A stretch of DNA of 64,000 nucleotides, taken from the NCBI RefSeq assembly GCF_042186555.1, contig NC_133328.1:502040472-502104471 (forward strand), given 5' to 3'. Source of the DNA: Aquarana catesbeiana (Eukaryota; Chordata; Amphibia; Anura; Ranidae). The notes beneath the pieces were generated by a model. That model did no database searches. It was given only the letters and a program-made list of their open reading frames with translations, and was not told the origin of the DNA. This document shows, in pieces, positions 32,501 to 42,190 of the stretch (position 1 is the first letter of the stretch; the number at the start of each line of letters is the position of its first letter). A program made the translations under genes and the position numbers.

Positions 32501-32803
32501 AGGAGCCGGTTGAATAGGCTGCTTTAGCAGCTGCGTTGGAAGGCAAACTACTCTGAGCCTGGGTGACAGAGTATGAGGAGGATGAGAACAGCTTTGTTAT
32601 TCACTCCACCAACTCTTCTGCATGTTCTGGCTTAATAACATGGACAATAGCAGAAAAAAAAAGACAAGCGTGCCCCTCAGCCACCTGCAGAGGATGCACC
32701 ATGTCCACGACCAGCACTGTTTACTGTAGACACAGAGGCTGCTTGCCCTCTTTTAGTAGCCTGTGAGCGTCTGCCTCTCCTTGGTGGTCTTCTGGACATG
32801 ATG
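29572..32803 (-). pseudogene. hAT transposase (BED finger, RNase H-like core, hATC), decayed
   Basis: Transposase of an autonomous hAT element, about 1070 codons when its frames are combined. The start near 32801 gives MSRRPPRRGRRSQ; after a slip in the A-run near 32655 comes PEHAEELVEWITKLF, then a Ser/Pro-rich region. A BED zinc finger lies at about 32090-31930 (WAFFDMC..C, then KHGQNSSHLGTTFLTRHMTTCH); its second Cys codon has become TGA. The catalytic region follows (HITIDSWSSSHGQVRCFSFM, 31008-31970 frame), and after a frame change near 31010 the frame 31011-29572 includes THVPCLAHILNLVVQ, CDMPTRWNSTLAMLQWL, the variable acidic insert, and the dimerisation domain (CPAFSVLSERTFSAAGG). The C-terminal 479 residues are uninterrupted. 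Confidence 0.88.
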
Positions 32804-32805
32804 TT

Positions 32806-33112
32806 TATTTTGTTTTGCAACACCACACTACACTGTATTAGATACTGTGTATATTGCCTGAAGTTTATTAGAAACTGTATACACTGTATTAGATACTGTG
32901 TACACCACCTGCACTGGATTAGCAACTTTACAACAGCTGCACTGTATTGTATACTGTGTACACAACAAGAAGAGTGGCAGAAACTGTACACACTGTATTA
33001 GATACTGTGTACACTGCCTGCACTGTATTAGAAACTGTACTACGGCTGCACTGTATTGTGTACTGTGTACACCACCAGAGTATAGTAGAAACTGTACACA
33101 CTGTATTAACTC
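32806..33112. repeat. Tandem repeats of about 115-120 bp, 5' of the hAT gene
   Basis: CACTGTATTAGATACTGTGT, GTAGAAACTGTACACACTGT and similar phrases recur with internal 20-25-base sub-repeats at about 32826, 32882, 32990 and 33095. Like the array downstream of the gene, it sits just outside the coding region and may be a subterminal array of the hAT element. Confidence 0.8.
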
Positions 33113-33120
33113 CTAAATCC

Positions 33121-33814
33121 CTAAAATAGTTTTTTTAGGACACTGCATCTTCCTCTGACTTTGTCATTGGTGCCAACATGCTCCCCAGCCCCCCCCCCAG
33201 TAATCTGTCCACCAGATCCATGATGTGCTGAACCTGAGTGCCCAGTGGACAACATACAGTTCGATGCTTCAGGTCCTTGTGACAGATTGCCCTCTTTTTG
33301 CTTCTGAGAATTGAGTCCCCTACCACCAAAATCTTCTTTCCTTTCCCTCGGCTTCCCCCCTACTCTCACTGGAGAAGTTATTCTCTTGGCAGCTAGGGGC
33401 ATCACTCTGCTCCATCAATGCTGGTCCCTGACTGGTTTCACCAATGTCACACAATGGGGCGTACTTATTGGAATGTTCCAGGTCAGGATCGGCCTCCCTG
33501 ATGCTTACCCCTCTACCCTTCCTGACTGTCACCCATCTACTCTTCTCTGGTACCTGCACAACTTTGTCTCCAGCCGCCTCTGTGCTGACTCCTGCCGGCA
33601 CCTGCCTGGTACGTTCCCAGCTCTCCTTTGGGGTGGAGATTCTTTTCAGTGTTGATAGTTGCTTCCCTAGATTCAGAACCTGGTCTGCTAGGGAATCAAC
33701 ATGCTTACATTTTGCACAGCGAACTTCGCCCTCGATCAGATGATCAAGGAACGTATACATGCCGCAAGATATACACCGTGTTGCATCTCCATCCCCGTCG
33801 GTCATCATACCCAC
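33121..33814 (-). pseudogene. CR1-type ORF1 with SGNH esterase domain
   Basis: ORF1 protein of a CR1-like LINE. The N-terminal half has a Cys-rich motif (CISCGMYTF..CAKCKH), a coiled-coil-like segment (LADQVLNLGKQLSTLKRIS) and SRWVTVRKGRG. After a frame change near 33325 the second half shows the SGNH hydrolase signature VVGDSILRSKKR, CCPLGTQVQHIMDLVDRLLGG and, in a neighbouring frame, HVGTNDKVRGRCS, which matches the HxGTND block of that fold. Esterase domains in CR1-group ORF1 proteins are established. ORF2 is absent here, and the sequence ends abruptly at the tandem repeats. Confidence 0.75.
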
Positions 33815-33989
33815 TAATTAAATGGGGACTGGGAATTATGCTCTGTCCAATTAACTAACAGCTAGCTTCCTGACACTAATATTGACACTAATACTCAACA
33901 ATACAATACACAGATACTCACATACAATAGGTGACCACGATATTGTGTCAATCTCGCCACTGTTATCGGTGAGATTTGACACCTGCGAG

Positions 33990-35365
33990 CCCCATCATGG
34001 GAGCCAGTGCCGAGCTGACTCGCTCATCAAAAAAAACAGCATTTTTTCCTTTCCCAATGAGCGACAAGCATTGCTGACAGGTGTCTGGTATGAATCATGA
34101 GGGGGAACGCCGCGCCAAATTTTAAATAAAAACCCGACATGGGTTCCCCCTCCAGGAGCATACCAGGCCCTTAGGTCTGGTATGGATTTTAAGGGGAACC
34201 CCCTACGCCAAAAAAGTGGCATGGGGTCCCCCCAAATCCATACCAGACCCTTATCCGAGCACGCAGCATGGCCGGTCTTCTCTGTCGTCTTGTTCCCTCT
34301 TCTCTTCTTCCGATGTTGACACAACGTTCTCTCCCGCTGTAATGCTGTGTGCAGGCACACAGCAACTTATATAGGCATGGGGCGTGGTCACCGGGTGATG
34401 TCACCTGATGACCCCGCCCCTTATGACGTCACAGTCCCATCATGCCCTGGGACTGTGATGTCATAAGTGTTGGGGTCACCGGGTGAAATCACCTGGTGAC
34501 CACACCCCATGCCTATATAAGTTGTTGAGCACCTCGCACACAGCATTACAGCGGGAGAGAGCGTTGTGTCAACATCGGAAGAAGAAAAGAGGGAACAAGA
34601 TGACGGAGAAGACCGGGCCACCACTAGCAAAAGAGAGGCAAAAGAGCAGAAGATAGCAGGCAGAAGAACCAGAGAGCGTGAGAAGAACGGACACCAGGAG
34701 AAGAGTGCCTAATAAATTACTTTAAAAACCTGTCTAGTGTGTTTTTTTATTGACACTTTTTCCCCCAGGTGAATGGGTAGGGGTACGATGTACCCCATAC
34801 TCATTCACATAGGGTGGGGGGCCTGGATCTGGGGGCCCCCTAATTAAAGGGGGCTCCCGGATTCCAATAAACCTTCCGCCCGCAGACCCCGAAAACCAAC
34901 GGCCAGGGTTGTCGGGAAGAGGCCCTTGTCCTCATCAACATGGGGACAAGGTGCTTTGGGGGTGGGGGGGCCGCAGGGTGCCCCACTGCCCTAAAGCGTC
35001 CACCCCCCATGTTGAGGGCATGCGGCCTGGTACGGTTCAGGAGGGGGGCGCTCGCTCGTCCCCACCCCCTTTCCTGATCAGCCGGGCTGCATGCTCAGAT
35101 AATGGTCTGGTATGGATTTTGGCGGGACCCCCACTCTGTTTTTTCAGCGTAGGGGGTTCCCCTTAAAATCCATTCCAGACCTAAGGGCCTAGTATGCTCC
35201 TGGAGGGGGAACACATGCCGGTTTTTTATTTAAAATTTGGCGCGGCGTTCCCCCTCATGATTCATACCAGACACCTATCAGCAATGCTTGTCACTCATCG
35301 GGAAAAGAAAAAACCCCGTTTTCCTTTCCCGATGAGCAAGCCAGTGCGAGATGTACAGTACCCTG
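33990..35365. mobile_element. Giant palindrome of a second type
   Basis: Left arm about 33990-34375, right arm about 34512-35365, inverted relative to each other: for example GAACGCCGCGCCAAATTTTA (34105) against TAAAATTTGGCGCGGCGTTC (35231), and GACAAGCATTGCTGACAGG against its inverse near 35277. The left arm lacks about 480 bp that the right arm has. Internal phrases (GGTCTGGTATGGATTTTAAG, GGGGACAAGGTG, GAGGGCATG.GGCCTGGTA) match the TAGGGATGAGC palindromes, but the outer ends differ. I found no clean terminal repeat or target duplication. Confidence 0.7.
34366..34521. promoter_or_regulatory. Divergent promoter-like centre of the second-type palindrome
   Basis: CTTATATAGG (34366-34375) and CCTATATAAG (34512-34521) are exact inverse TATA boxes facing outward. 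Between them lie two CACC/GGTGACC blocks, GGGGCGTGG, a TGACGTCA (about 34423-34430) and a GACTGTGATGTCAT. On the right the transcript path would reach AATAAA at about 34709-34714. Confidence 0.55.
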
Positions 35366-35403
35366 TCGCCGACACATTTACTCACACAGGTACTCACAGC
35401 ACT

Positions 35404-35498
35404 TGTTCACTCAGAATACTCAGGCACTCACAGTACTCAGGAACTCACAATACTCAGACACTCACAATACTCAGGCACTCACAATACACACAATACTC
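35404..35498 (+). repeat. Short tandem repeat, CACTCACAATACTCAGG
   Basis: About six units of 14-17 bases (ACTCAGGCACTCACAGT, ACTCAGGAACTCACAAT and similar). Short frames across it are artefacts. Confidence 0.9.
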
Positions 35499-36060
35499 AG
35501 CTCTCATGCTGTTCATGTGATAAAGAAATCAGATGTCAGTCACAGCAGTGGGGGATGCGGCGACACAAACTTATCTGTGTGTCATTTTTTATCTTACTAC
35601 AAAAAGACAAGAGGATTGCTCAGAGCTGGATTAACTCTTTGAGGCAAGACTGGGCACAGATGACTTGACATCCTCTACTGTACCAAGTAGAAGTCTTCAT
35701 TAAAAACCGATCCAGTGATGTGCATGAGCGCAGCTGGATCGGCTGTTCTCATTGGACAGAGTGATAGCAGCAGGTGCCATTGGCTCTCACTGCTGTCAAT
35801 CAAAAGCTGTGACACAGAAATGGGGGGGTGGGGCCGAACTGTCTGTGTCAATAGATGCAGCAGCGGGAATCGGGAGTGAGCCCTCACAGGTGCCCCCAGG
35901 GAAAGCAGATTTTCCGTGGGGGCACCCAGTGAAGAGGTAACCCCAGAAGAAGAGGATCAGGGCTGCTCTGTGCAAAACAATTGCACAGAACAGGTAAGTA
36001 TAGGCATGTTTGCTACTTTTAAAATAAAAAAAATCTAAGGTTTAGTATCACTTTAATGGT
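35499..36060. repeat. Repeat related to 18700-18768, probable MITE
   Basis: The first 60 bases match 18700-18768. The rest is non-coding, with CAGGTAAGTATA near 35992 and an end AGTATCACTTTAATGG near 36044, which resembles the TTAAAGTG ends of other repeats here. No gene is seen. Confidence 0.4.
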
Positions 36061-37427
36061 TTGGAGGTAGGCAAATGTATAAATGCTGCATTGTCTTGGA
36101 GAGTGGAAAGAGTAATAAGCCCATTAGTCCTCCACCAAAAAAAAGGATCCTGAAGAAGTGAATGCAGAGGTGAACCTAGGGTCTCCTAAAAATGAGTTCC
36201 AGGAAACCGGAGAAACTGGCTAGGTTTGGCAATACCTATATTAATAGAGGTTCCAGATACAAAGTGACTGAGCTATCAGGGAATTTAAAGGTGCAAACTT
36301 GTTATATGAAATGGAGAAAGACCATAGCAGACCTGATAGATAATAAGGGGAAATTATTCCTGCTTCACATTTATCCCAGGGAACTTTAGAGTTTACAATA
36401 TTTTATTGAGCAAGTTGTGAGAACCTAGCCGCTAGGTAGTATAACCAAAATTGTGGAAGGTCAAGGCACCCCTAAATTTGAAGCTATAAAGTATCTATTT
36501 GGAAAATATGGGTCTTTTATCCAACCAAATAAATGTAATAATCTTCCTTTGGACGTTATTTAAAAAGGATTTGGGAACCATGATAGGTAAAGATCTAAAT
36601 AGGTAGATTACCTCAGGGAGAATATTAATCCTAATATCTGTCAACCTACCATAAATGAAATTGGATACGATTTATGTTTTACATATATTTTCCAAAAAAA
36701 AAAGCGAATACATTCCCCTATAAAAGGGAAACTAAATACATACAAGTTTTTAAGGAAGTAAGAAAAAGTCGGTCATAAAGACCTACTAAGGCTCGGCGTT
36801 AGGATTCAGGATCTGTAAATTAAATGTCTAGCTATTTGGTTGGGTCTACCCTTGCTAGTGAGGGATTTAACCATGTGCTGGTATATCCATGTGTTGAAAT
36901 CAATGTGGTGCTAAGGAGGTGATTATCAAACAGTGGTTAAATCTCTCAAATGCAAGATAATAAAATCAGTCATGTAGACCCAGTCTTAAATTAAGCCATT
37001 TTTTTTTGGGGGGGGGGGGTTTCAGTAGTTTGTATCAGTTTCCTTTCCTAGTGATCTTTAGGATTGATGTTTGTTCAAAACAGAGTCCTGGTGGCCAATC
37101 TGCACCAATTTCCATTGCTTCCCTTGCCTAGGTTCTTACTTAGACCCAATCAGAGCATGCTCTGCACCAGTAAAACAAGTGTTCCTGGACTTTTCCTGTG
37201 GTTGTGCCGCATGTAATCTGCGACTTAAAAAATGCCTGAAAATGTCTTCTCTCACTCTGTGCTAGATCTCATGCTACTAAGAAGGTCAGAGTAGGTGATA
37301 TCTATAGGACCATAGGAACACTATGAGAATTGCCACATGATACTACATTACCCCACTGCCAGAACAGCTAAACTGCACCACAGTTCTAGAACTACCAGAA
37401 CAACCCCTGGCTACTTAATCAACTATA
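36061..37427. other. No gene recognised
   Basis: AT-rich, with an A-run near 36700 and a T/G run at about 37001-37020. A 65-codon frame at 36192-36389 has no recognisable domain. Parts may be an eroded LINE, but no conserved block could be read. Confidence 0.5.
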
Positions 37428-37428
37428 A

Positions 37429-37836
37429 TACAGGAGGTCCCCGGGTTACAAACAAGCTAGGGACTGTAGGTTTGTTCTTAAGTTGAATCTGTTTGTAAGT
37501 CAGAACAGGTTCATTTTTTAAGTGTAGCTCCAGCCAAAAAAAATATTTTTAAGCTTTTTGGATAGCATAGGGAAGGGTTAACACCCCTGTAACATTTGTT
37601 TTGCTGCGTGTGCCCCTGTTCAGAAGATTTCACCTCACTTTCCGTCCCAATGACAATTGGATTTTGAAAATTTTGGGTTGTTGTGGAAACAAGCCTTGGT
37701 GATAAAGCCCCCCCCCCTTTCAGGAGTGAATTTCCCTTCTTAGGGGTAGATTTCCTCTCACTTCCTGTTGTCTCCCTCCGTTTGTAAGTAGGAGTCGTTT
37801 GTAAGTCGGATGTTTGTAATTAGGGGACCCCCTGTA
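37429..37836. mobile_element. pogo/Tc1-mariner-like MITE with TA target duplication
   Basis: Inverted ends CAGGAGGTCCCC (from 37431) and GGGGACCCCCTG (to 37834) differ at one position and are flanked by TA on both sides. Subterminal GGTTACAAAC and GTTTGTAA motifs repeat inward. The element is about 404 bp long and non-coding. CAG-starting ends with TA duplication fit the pogo/Tigger branch. Confidence 0.65.
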
Positions 37837-37837
37837 T

Positions 37838-39237
37838 AGAAGATCTGTTTAGCTGACAAACTAATTCAATCATGAATTCCAAATTCTTTCTAAATGTTGC
37901 TTCATTATTAAAATGGCACACTTATATTCTTTTATAAAGGTACACTGTCAAACATTATCCCATGTGTTATCTCTTTAAAAACACAGCAAGTACTGAAACA
38001 TGCCCGTTGATCTGCCAGAAATCCAGTTTGCTGACAACTTCCTGTTAGAGCTAATGGACTGCCATTGCTGCACTGAAATCCCAGCTAGCAGTTTCAGCCC
38101 TGAAACTGAACTATAGAACTCCCCCTGTCCTCCACCCCTCTCTGTTCCATTTTACATGCATACATTGATTCCTCTCCCAGCAAAGAAATGAGGCTACCTT
38201 GGCTGCCTAGAATATTCCCACACACTGTTGGTGGGAGGGGACTCTTGGGAGATGTAGCTCTTGGGGTTTACCTATGTCAATAGGAACTGACCTCCAAGTA
38301 GCTGCACAGGCAAGAATGTTTCAGGTGATGATGTCAAGGATAGTAATCAAAGTTGTTTCTTGCAACAGGAACCAACTAAATGAAAAATGATGTAGAGGGG
38401 AAAAGAGGCGTTTGAGAGTAAACTTAATAGTGCTAAGAAAAAAACAAGTAAAGAGGTAAAAAGAGTACAGACCTATGCAAAATGCATAATAAAGAAAGAA
38501 GCTGTTAAAAAATATATACATTTCCTTTAAAGGTAGAGTATCCAGGATACTCTGATCCTAGTATATTAACTTTCCTGGTTGTTAACATGCAATAAGTACA
38601 CAGCCAGTAATTAAAAAGTCTGACCTGCTGCTCCGTATAATTTTTATATGTCAGTAACTCACTAGGTTGTAAACATATTCCTTTTCTCAAAATTTAAAGC
38701 AGATTTTGAATGTAAATGCAAGGTCCACTTTGCTGGCAGCCACATATCCTCCAAATAATAAAAAAAATTTAAAAGCTAAAAAAAAAAGCATTTTAGGGAA
38801 AAAATTACTTTGTTTTAAACCTGGCCTTTGCCTACTTTCTGGAGGTGACATTGATGACACTTTGCTTCATCACTGTCCACTGGGAAAATCTGGGTGCTTA
38901 AAGTCTTATGAGATCGTATTCTTGTACTACTAATTCTTTCAAGCACCCAGCTTCCCCAGAAGGCAGCAGTTTGCCAAGGTCCAATGTGTGGCTTTGAAAA
39001 GCACATTTTCAAAAGTACAATTTTCTTTCTGTTCCTTAGGTTCATGACATGATCAAGTTTCAAATGCAGATTTGGCAATCTGTAGATCAGACAGCCCATC
39101 CCTATCCTTGCCAGAGGACTGCAGAAAGAAAACAAATTACCAGGTAAACTATCTAGAAAGTGTGAATAGAAAACAGAGTCGTGCTAACATTTACAATTGA
39201 ACACAATAAGTAATTAACAGCTTAAAGATAAGAGGTA
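37838..39237. other. No gene recognised
   Basis: Unannotated AT-rich DNA. An inverted pair is visible (TTCAAGCACCCAG near 38938 against CTGGGTGCTTAAAG near 38889). Reading frames up to 106 codons on the minus strand have no recognisable motif. Confidence 0.5.
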
Positions 39238-39599
39238 CTCAAAGACAAAATATGCTCCACATAAAAAAATCCAATAACACTTTATTTAAAATAGCAGATT
39301 TGCACTTACAATTCAGTAGAATAAAACGCAGGTTGTAAATCTTGCATAAAAACAAATACCGCACTTTGCAGGACTCGTGGTATGCGATGACATCAGGGCG
39401 TCATCTCCCTACTTATTTAGTCACAGACTGACATTGTCCTTGGGCACCACAAGTACCGGAAGTGCGGGCATTTGTTTTTATCCTGGCCGGCGAGATTTAC
39501 AATGTGCTTTTTATTCCACTGAATTGTAAGTGCAAATCTACTATTTTAAAAAAAGTGTTATTGGATTTTACTCTATGTGGAGTATCTTTTGTCTTTGAG
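39238..39599. repeat. Foldback repeat with about 125-bp arms
   Basis: 39238-39355 (CTCAAAGACAAAA, TCCAATAACACTTTATTT, AGATTTGCACTTACAATTCA) recurs inverted at about 39469-39599 (TGAATTGTAAGTGCAAATCT, GTGTTATTGGATTTTA, GTCTTTGAG). The central 110 bases contain a further GATGACATCAGGGCGTCATC palindrome. No coding content. Confidence 0.85.
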
Positions 39600-39994
39600 C
39601 CTGACAACATGGACACTCCAGCCAGATGACTCCTCCTGTGGCCCAATGAAGTTTTGCAGGAACACTGTTTAAAGGCCCTGGCAGGGTATTGAGGCAAAAG
39701 TGTTACCTTCCTTTTGTAAAAAAGAGGTTCAGTACTGCTGGTAAGCAGGCATTTTTTCCATCTATAGTGGCGGTGTCTCTTGTGGTCAGCTGCACATGGG
39801 GATATATGCAGGCTGCATGATATTCTTATTGTTGAATCACGTGTGGCGAAGAGTCTCTGAGCTCAACTTTTGAATACCTTCTATATCACCCATTAAGAAC
39901 TCTCACCTATATGATATCTCTTTGGACTTTACACTTGTACCGCTTATTCCTTATTGTGTTCAGTTGTAATTGCTAGCTCGATTCTGTTTTCTAT

Positions 39995-40110
39995 ATACCG
40001 TATATACTCGAGTATAGGTCGATCCGAGTATAAGTCGAGGCTCCTAATTTACCACAAAAAACTGGGAAAAACTTATTGACCTGAGTATAAGAGTATAAGA
40101 TGAGGGTGAG
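39995..40110. repeat. Uncharacterised repeat with CTCGAGTATA motifs
   Basis: CCGTATATACTCGAGTATAG, CCGAGTATAAGTCGAGG and a later GAGTATAAG pair form short inverted motifs, followed by AATTTACCACAAAAAACTGG. It looks like the end of a non-autonomous DNA transposon, but the family is not established here. Confidence 0.35.
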
Positions 40111-40273
40111 AAATGCAGCAGCTATTGTAAGTGGAAAAAAGGGTCAACAATGCCCATCTGCAAATGAAAAAATTGAGAACCTCTGAGCTACTATAAACGG
40201 GTGTGTGATGTAATGCTGCAAAATCTATTGGTGTACACAATTAACCATAAAGTAAAATGAAAAAAAGTGATTT

Positions 40274-40342
40274 CCCCTCAGTGTGACAGCTAATAAATTT
40301 ATAATAAATAAATAAGATTTTATTAGCTGTCACACTGAGGGG
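40274..40342. repeat. Perfect 24-bp inverted repeat with 21-bp spacer
   Basis: 40274-40297 is the exact reverse complement of 40319-40342 (core CCTCAGTGTGACAGCTAAT against ATTAGCTGTCACACTGAGG). The right arm overlaps the start of the PLE endonuclease remnant, so the left arm looks like a short inverted copy made when this fragment inserted. Confidence 0.9.
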
Positions 40343-40603
40343 GTTGTCTATGTCCTCCAATGCTCTTGCAAATTGCAATATGTAGGGAGAACCAAAAGAG
40401 CCCTAAAAGTTAGAGTTAAAGAGCATGTACAAAATATTATAAAAAAAATTCCCAAACACAATGTATCAAGGCATTTTGCAGCAGTTCATAATAGTAACCC
40501 AGCTGAAATGACCTTTTGGGGCATAGATAGATATCACAAATCTTGGAGAGGTGACCACAAAATCAGAAGTATCAGCCAGAAAGAATCCCAATGGATTTAT
40601 TAG
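40322..40603 (+). pseudogene. PLE GIY-YIG endonuclease remnant
   Basis: The frame is open from 40322 and reads CHTEGVVYVLQCSCKLQYVG then RTKRALKVRVKEHVQNI, followed by HFAAVHNSNPAEMTFWGID and ESQWIY, ending at 40603. The GVVY..QYVG pair is the GIY-YIG core, and R-x(3)-EH follows as in the element at 901-1542. Reverse transcriptase and N terminus are missing: a 5'-truncated insertion, as is usual for PLEs. Confidence 0.8.
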
Positions 40604-41930
40604 TGATTATTGATTTTATGGTTGATTTGTTAACCTTACATCAAATTTCCGGTGTGCTGTTTTTATTATTTTGTTCATTTTTAGTTATAATTTTTTAATC
40701 CCCTTTTTTTATGACTTACGCTCCATTCATTAAGTTTTTGTACTAGGATACATTTTTATAATTATCTTTCTGGCCATTATGTATTGGTTCATTTATTTCG
40801 ATTAGGCCCACATAATTATCAAGATTTCCACAAGATGTCAGCACTGAGCATCTATTAAGCTGACTTGGTACACGTTATGGCCTTGTCTTTTTACTACAAT
40901 GTCTGATCGAGTTTTAATTATTCAAGATTTATAGATCTATATGGATTATTTATTTTTTATTACCCCGAGTCCTTTCCTGTACCTGCCTAGAAGTTTTTAG
41001 CCGGCATGTCCGCCCCATTAGCATACACTTCATCTCAGACTCCGCTAAAATGGCGGCCGGGATACTTCCTGTCCTATTACTATAAAGGGACTGACAGTCC
41101 AGCCAATCAGATTCCCTGAGGAAGTCTCGAGGTCACGTGATGTAACGCGTAGGATCCATGCCAACCAACGCTGCCGGAGGTTTTACCCTTTGATCGGGTT
41201 GTTTACACTGCGGACTGGAAGTTTCGTTTAAGGTGACGGTGGTATGCTGTTTTGCACTGTACTGTTTGCATTGCCCTGTACAGTGCATTTTATACAATAA
41301 GTTTGGATTTTTACTACACCATTGGAGGCCTTCCCTTTTCTTCTCCTTTCCTATCTGCATGGTTGTTTGGATCACGATGCAAGTCTGATGCTGCCCCATG
41401 ACGGACATCCATCCACCGGAGGGGATCCATGGTCCTTACTGCCAGTCAACAGGTTTTATTACTAAGGCCCTTATCCAGGTCCTTTGAGGTAAGGGCACTG
41501 TGAGCACATTTCCATACAGATTTTATTCAATCTTGCCCACATCTCTTCTTTCATTATTGAGCTGACTCACATATTGAGCTGATTCATGAACTTTATTCAT
41601 CATTGGAATGAACTTATTGATGTAGTTACTCCATCATCTCTTCCAACAAGAACTGTCATTGCCATTTTTTTGTTTGTGATTGATTTTACACGTCACTATT
41701 ATTATTGATTTGCATGAAGTCTGCTATTTCCACATTTCGTGGTTGTTTATGTTATCACACCAATTAGTGCTGATGTGACCTCTTCTTAATATTGTGTTGG
41801 GATCACTCGGACCTCTCACGGAATATTGCACCTACAGTCATCTACTAATTTACTATTTGTTCACGTCTATTTTGGGATCAGATTTTATTGTTTGTTCTGC
41901 GTGAAATCACTTTTTTTCATTTCAATGCCC
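40604..41930 (+). mobile_element. PLE 3' region with LTR-like sequence
   Basis: Non-coding continuation of the PLE remnant: AT-rich, then a GC-richer promoter-like part (AAAATGGCGGCCGGG near 41048, CTATAAAGGGACTGACAGTC near 41081), a hammerhead-like motif, then more AT-rich sequence to the tandem repeat at 41940. The right edge is uncertain. Confidence 0.5.
41112..41156 (+). ncRNA. Hammerhead-like motif, degenerate
   Basis: CTGAGGA (41116-41122) is a full CUGANGA box; the self-complementary ACGCGT (41145-41150) stands at the stem III position and A41151 at the cleavage position. The GAAA box reads GTAA (41142-41145), which changes an essential A. TTCC pairs only partly with GGAT for stem I. 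A recognisable relic rather than a likely ribozyme. Confidence 0.4.
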
Positions 41931-41939
41931 ATCTGCAGC

Positions 41940-42190
41940 TGCATGCCTCCCTGTGTCCTGTGCATGTGTCCCTTTGTCCTGTACATGTGTCCCTGTGTAT
42001 GTGTGCATGTGTCCCTGTGTCCTGTGCATGTGTCCCTGTGTATGTGTGCAGTCTACCTGTGCATGTGTCCCTGTGTATGTGTGCATCCTACCTGTGTCCT
42101 GTGCATGTGTATGTGTGCATAATTCCTGTGTCCTGTGCATGTGTCCCTGTGTATGTGTGCATCCTACCTGTGTCCTGTGCATGCCTCCGT
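41940..42190 (+). repeat. Tandem repeat CCTGTGTCCTGTGCATGTGT
   Basis: Interleaved units TGTGTCCTGTGCATGTGTCC and TGTGTATGTGTGCAT with a higher-order period of about 50-60. It is open in all frames on both strands, yielding Cys/Val/His-rich pseudo-proteins that should be ignored. Confidence 0.9.

Noticed and set aside
36192..36389. 65-codon frame as a LINE fragment
   Set aside because: No conserved reverse transcriptase or endonuclease block could be read around it.
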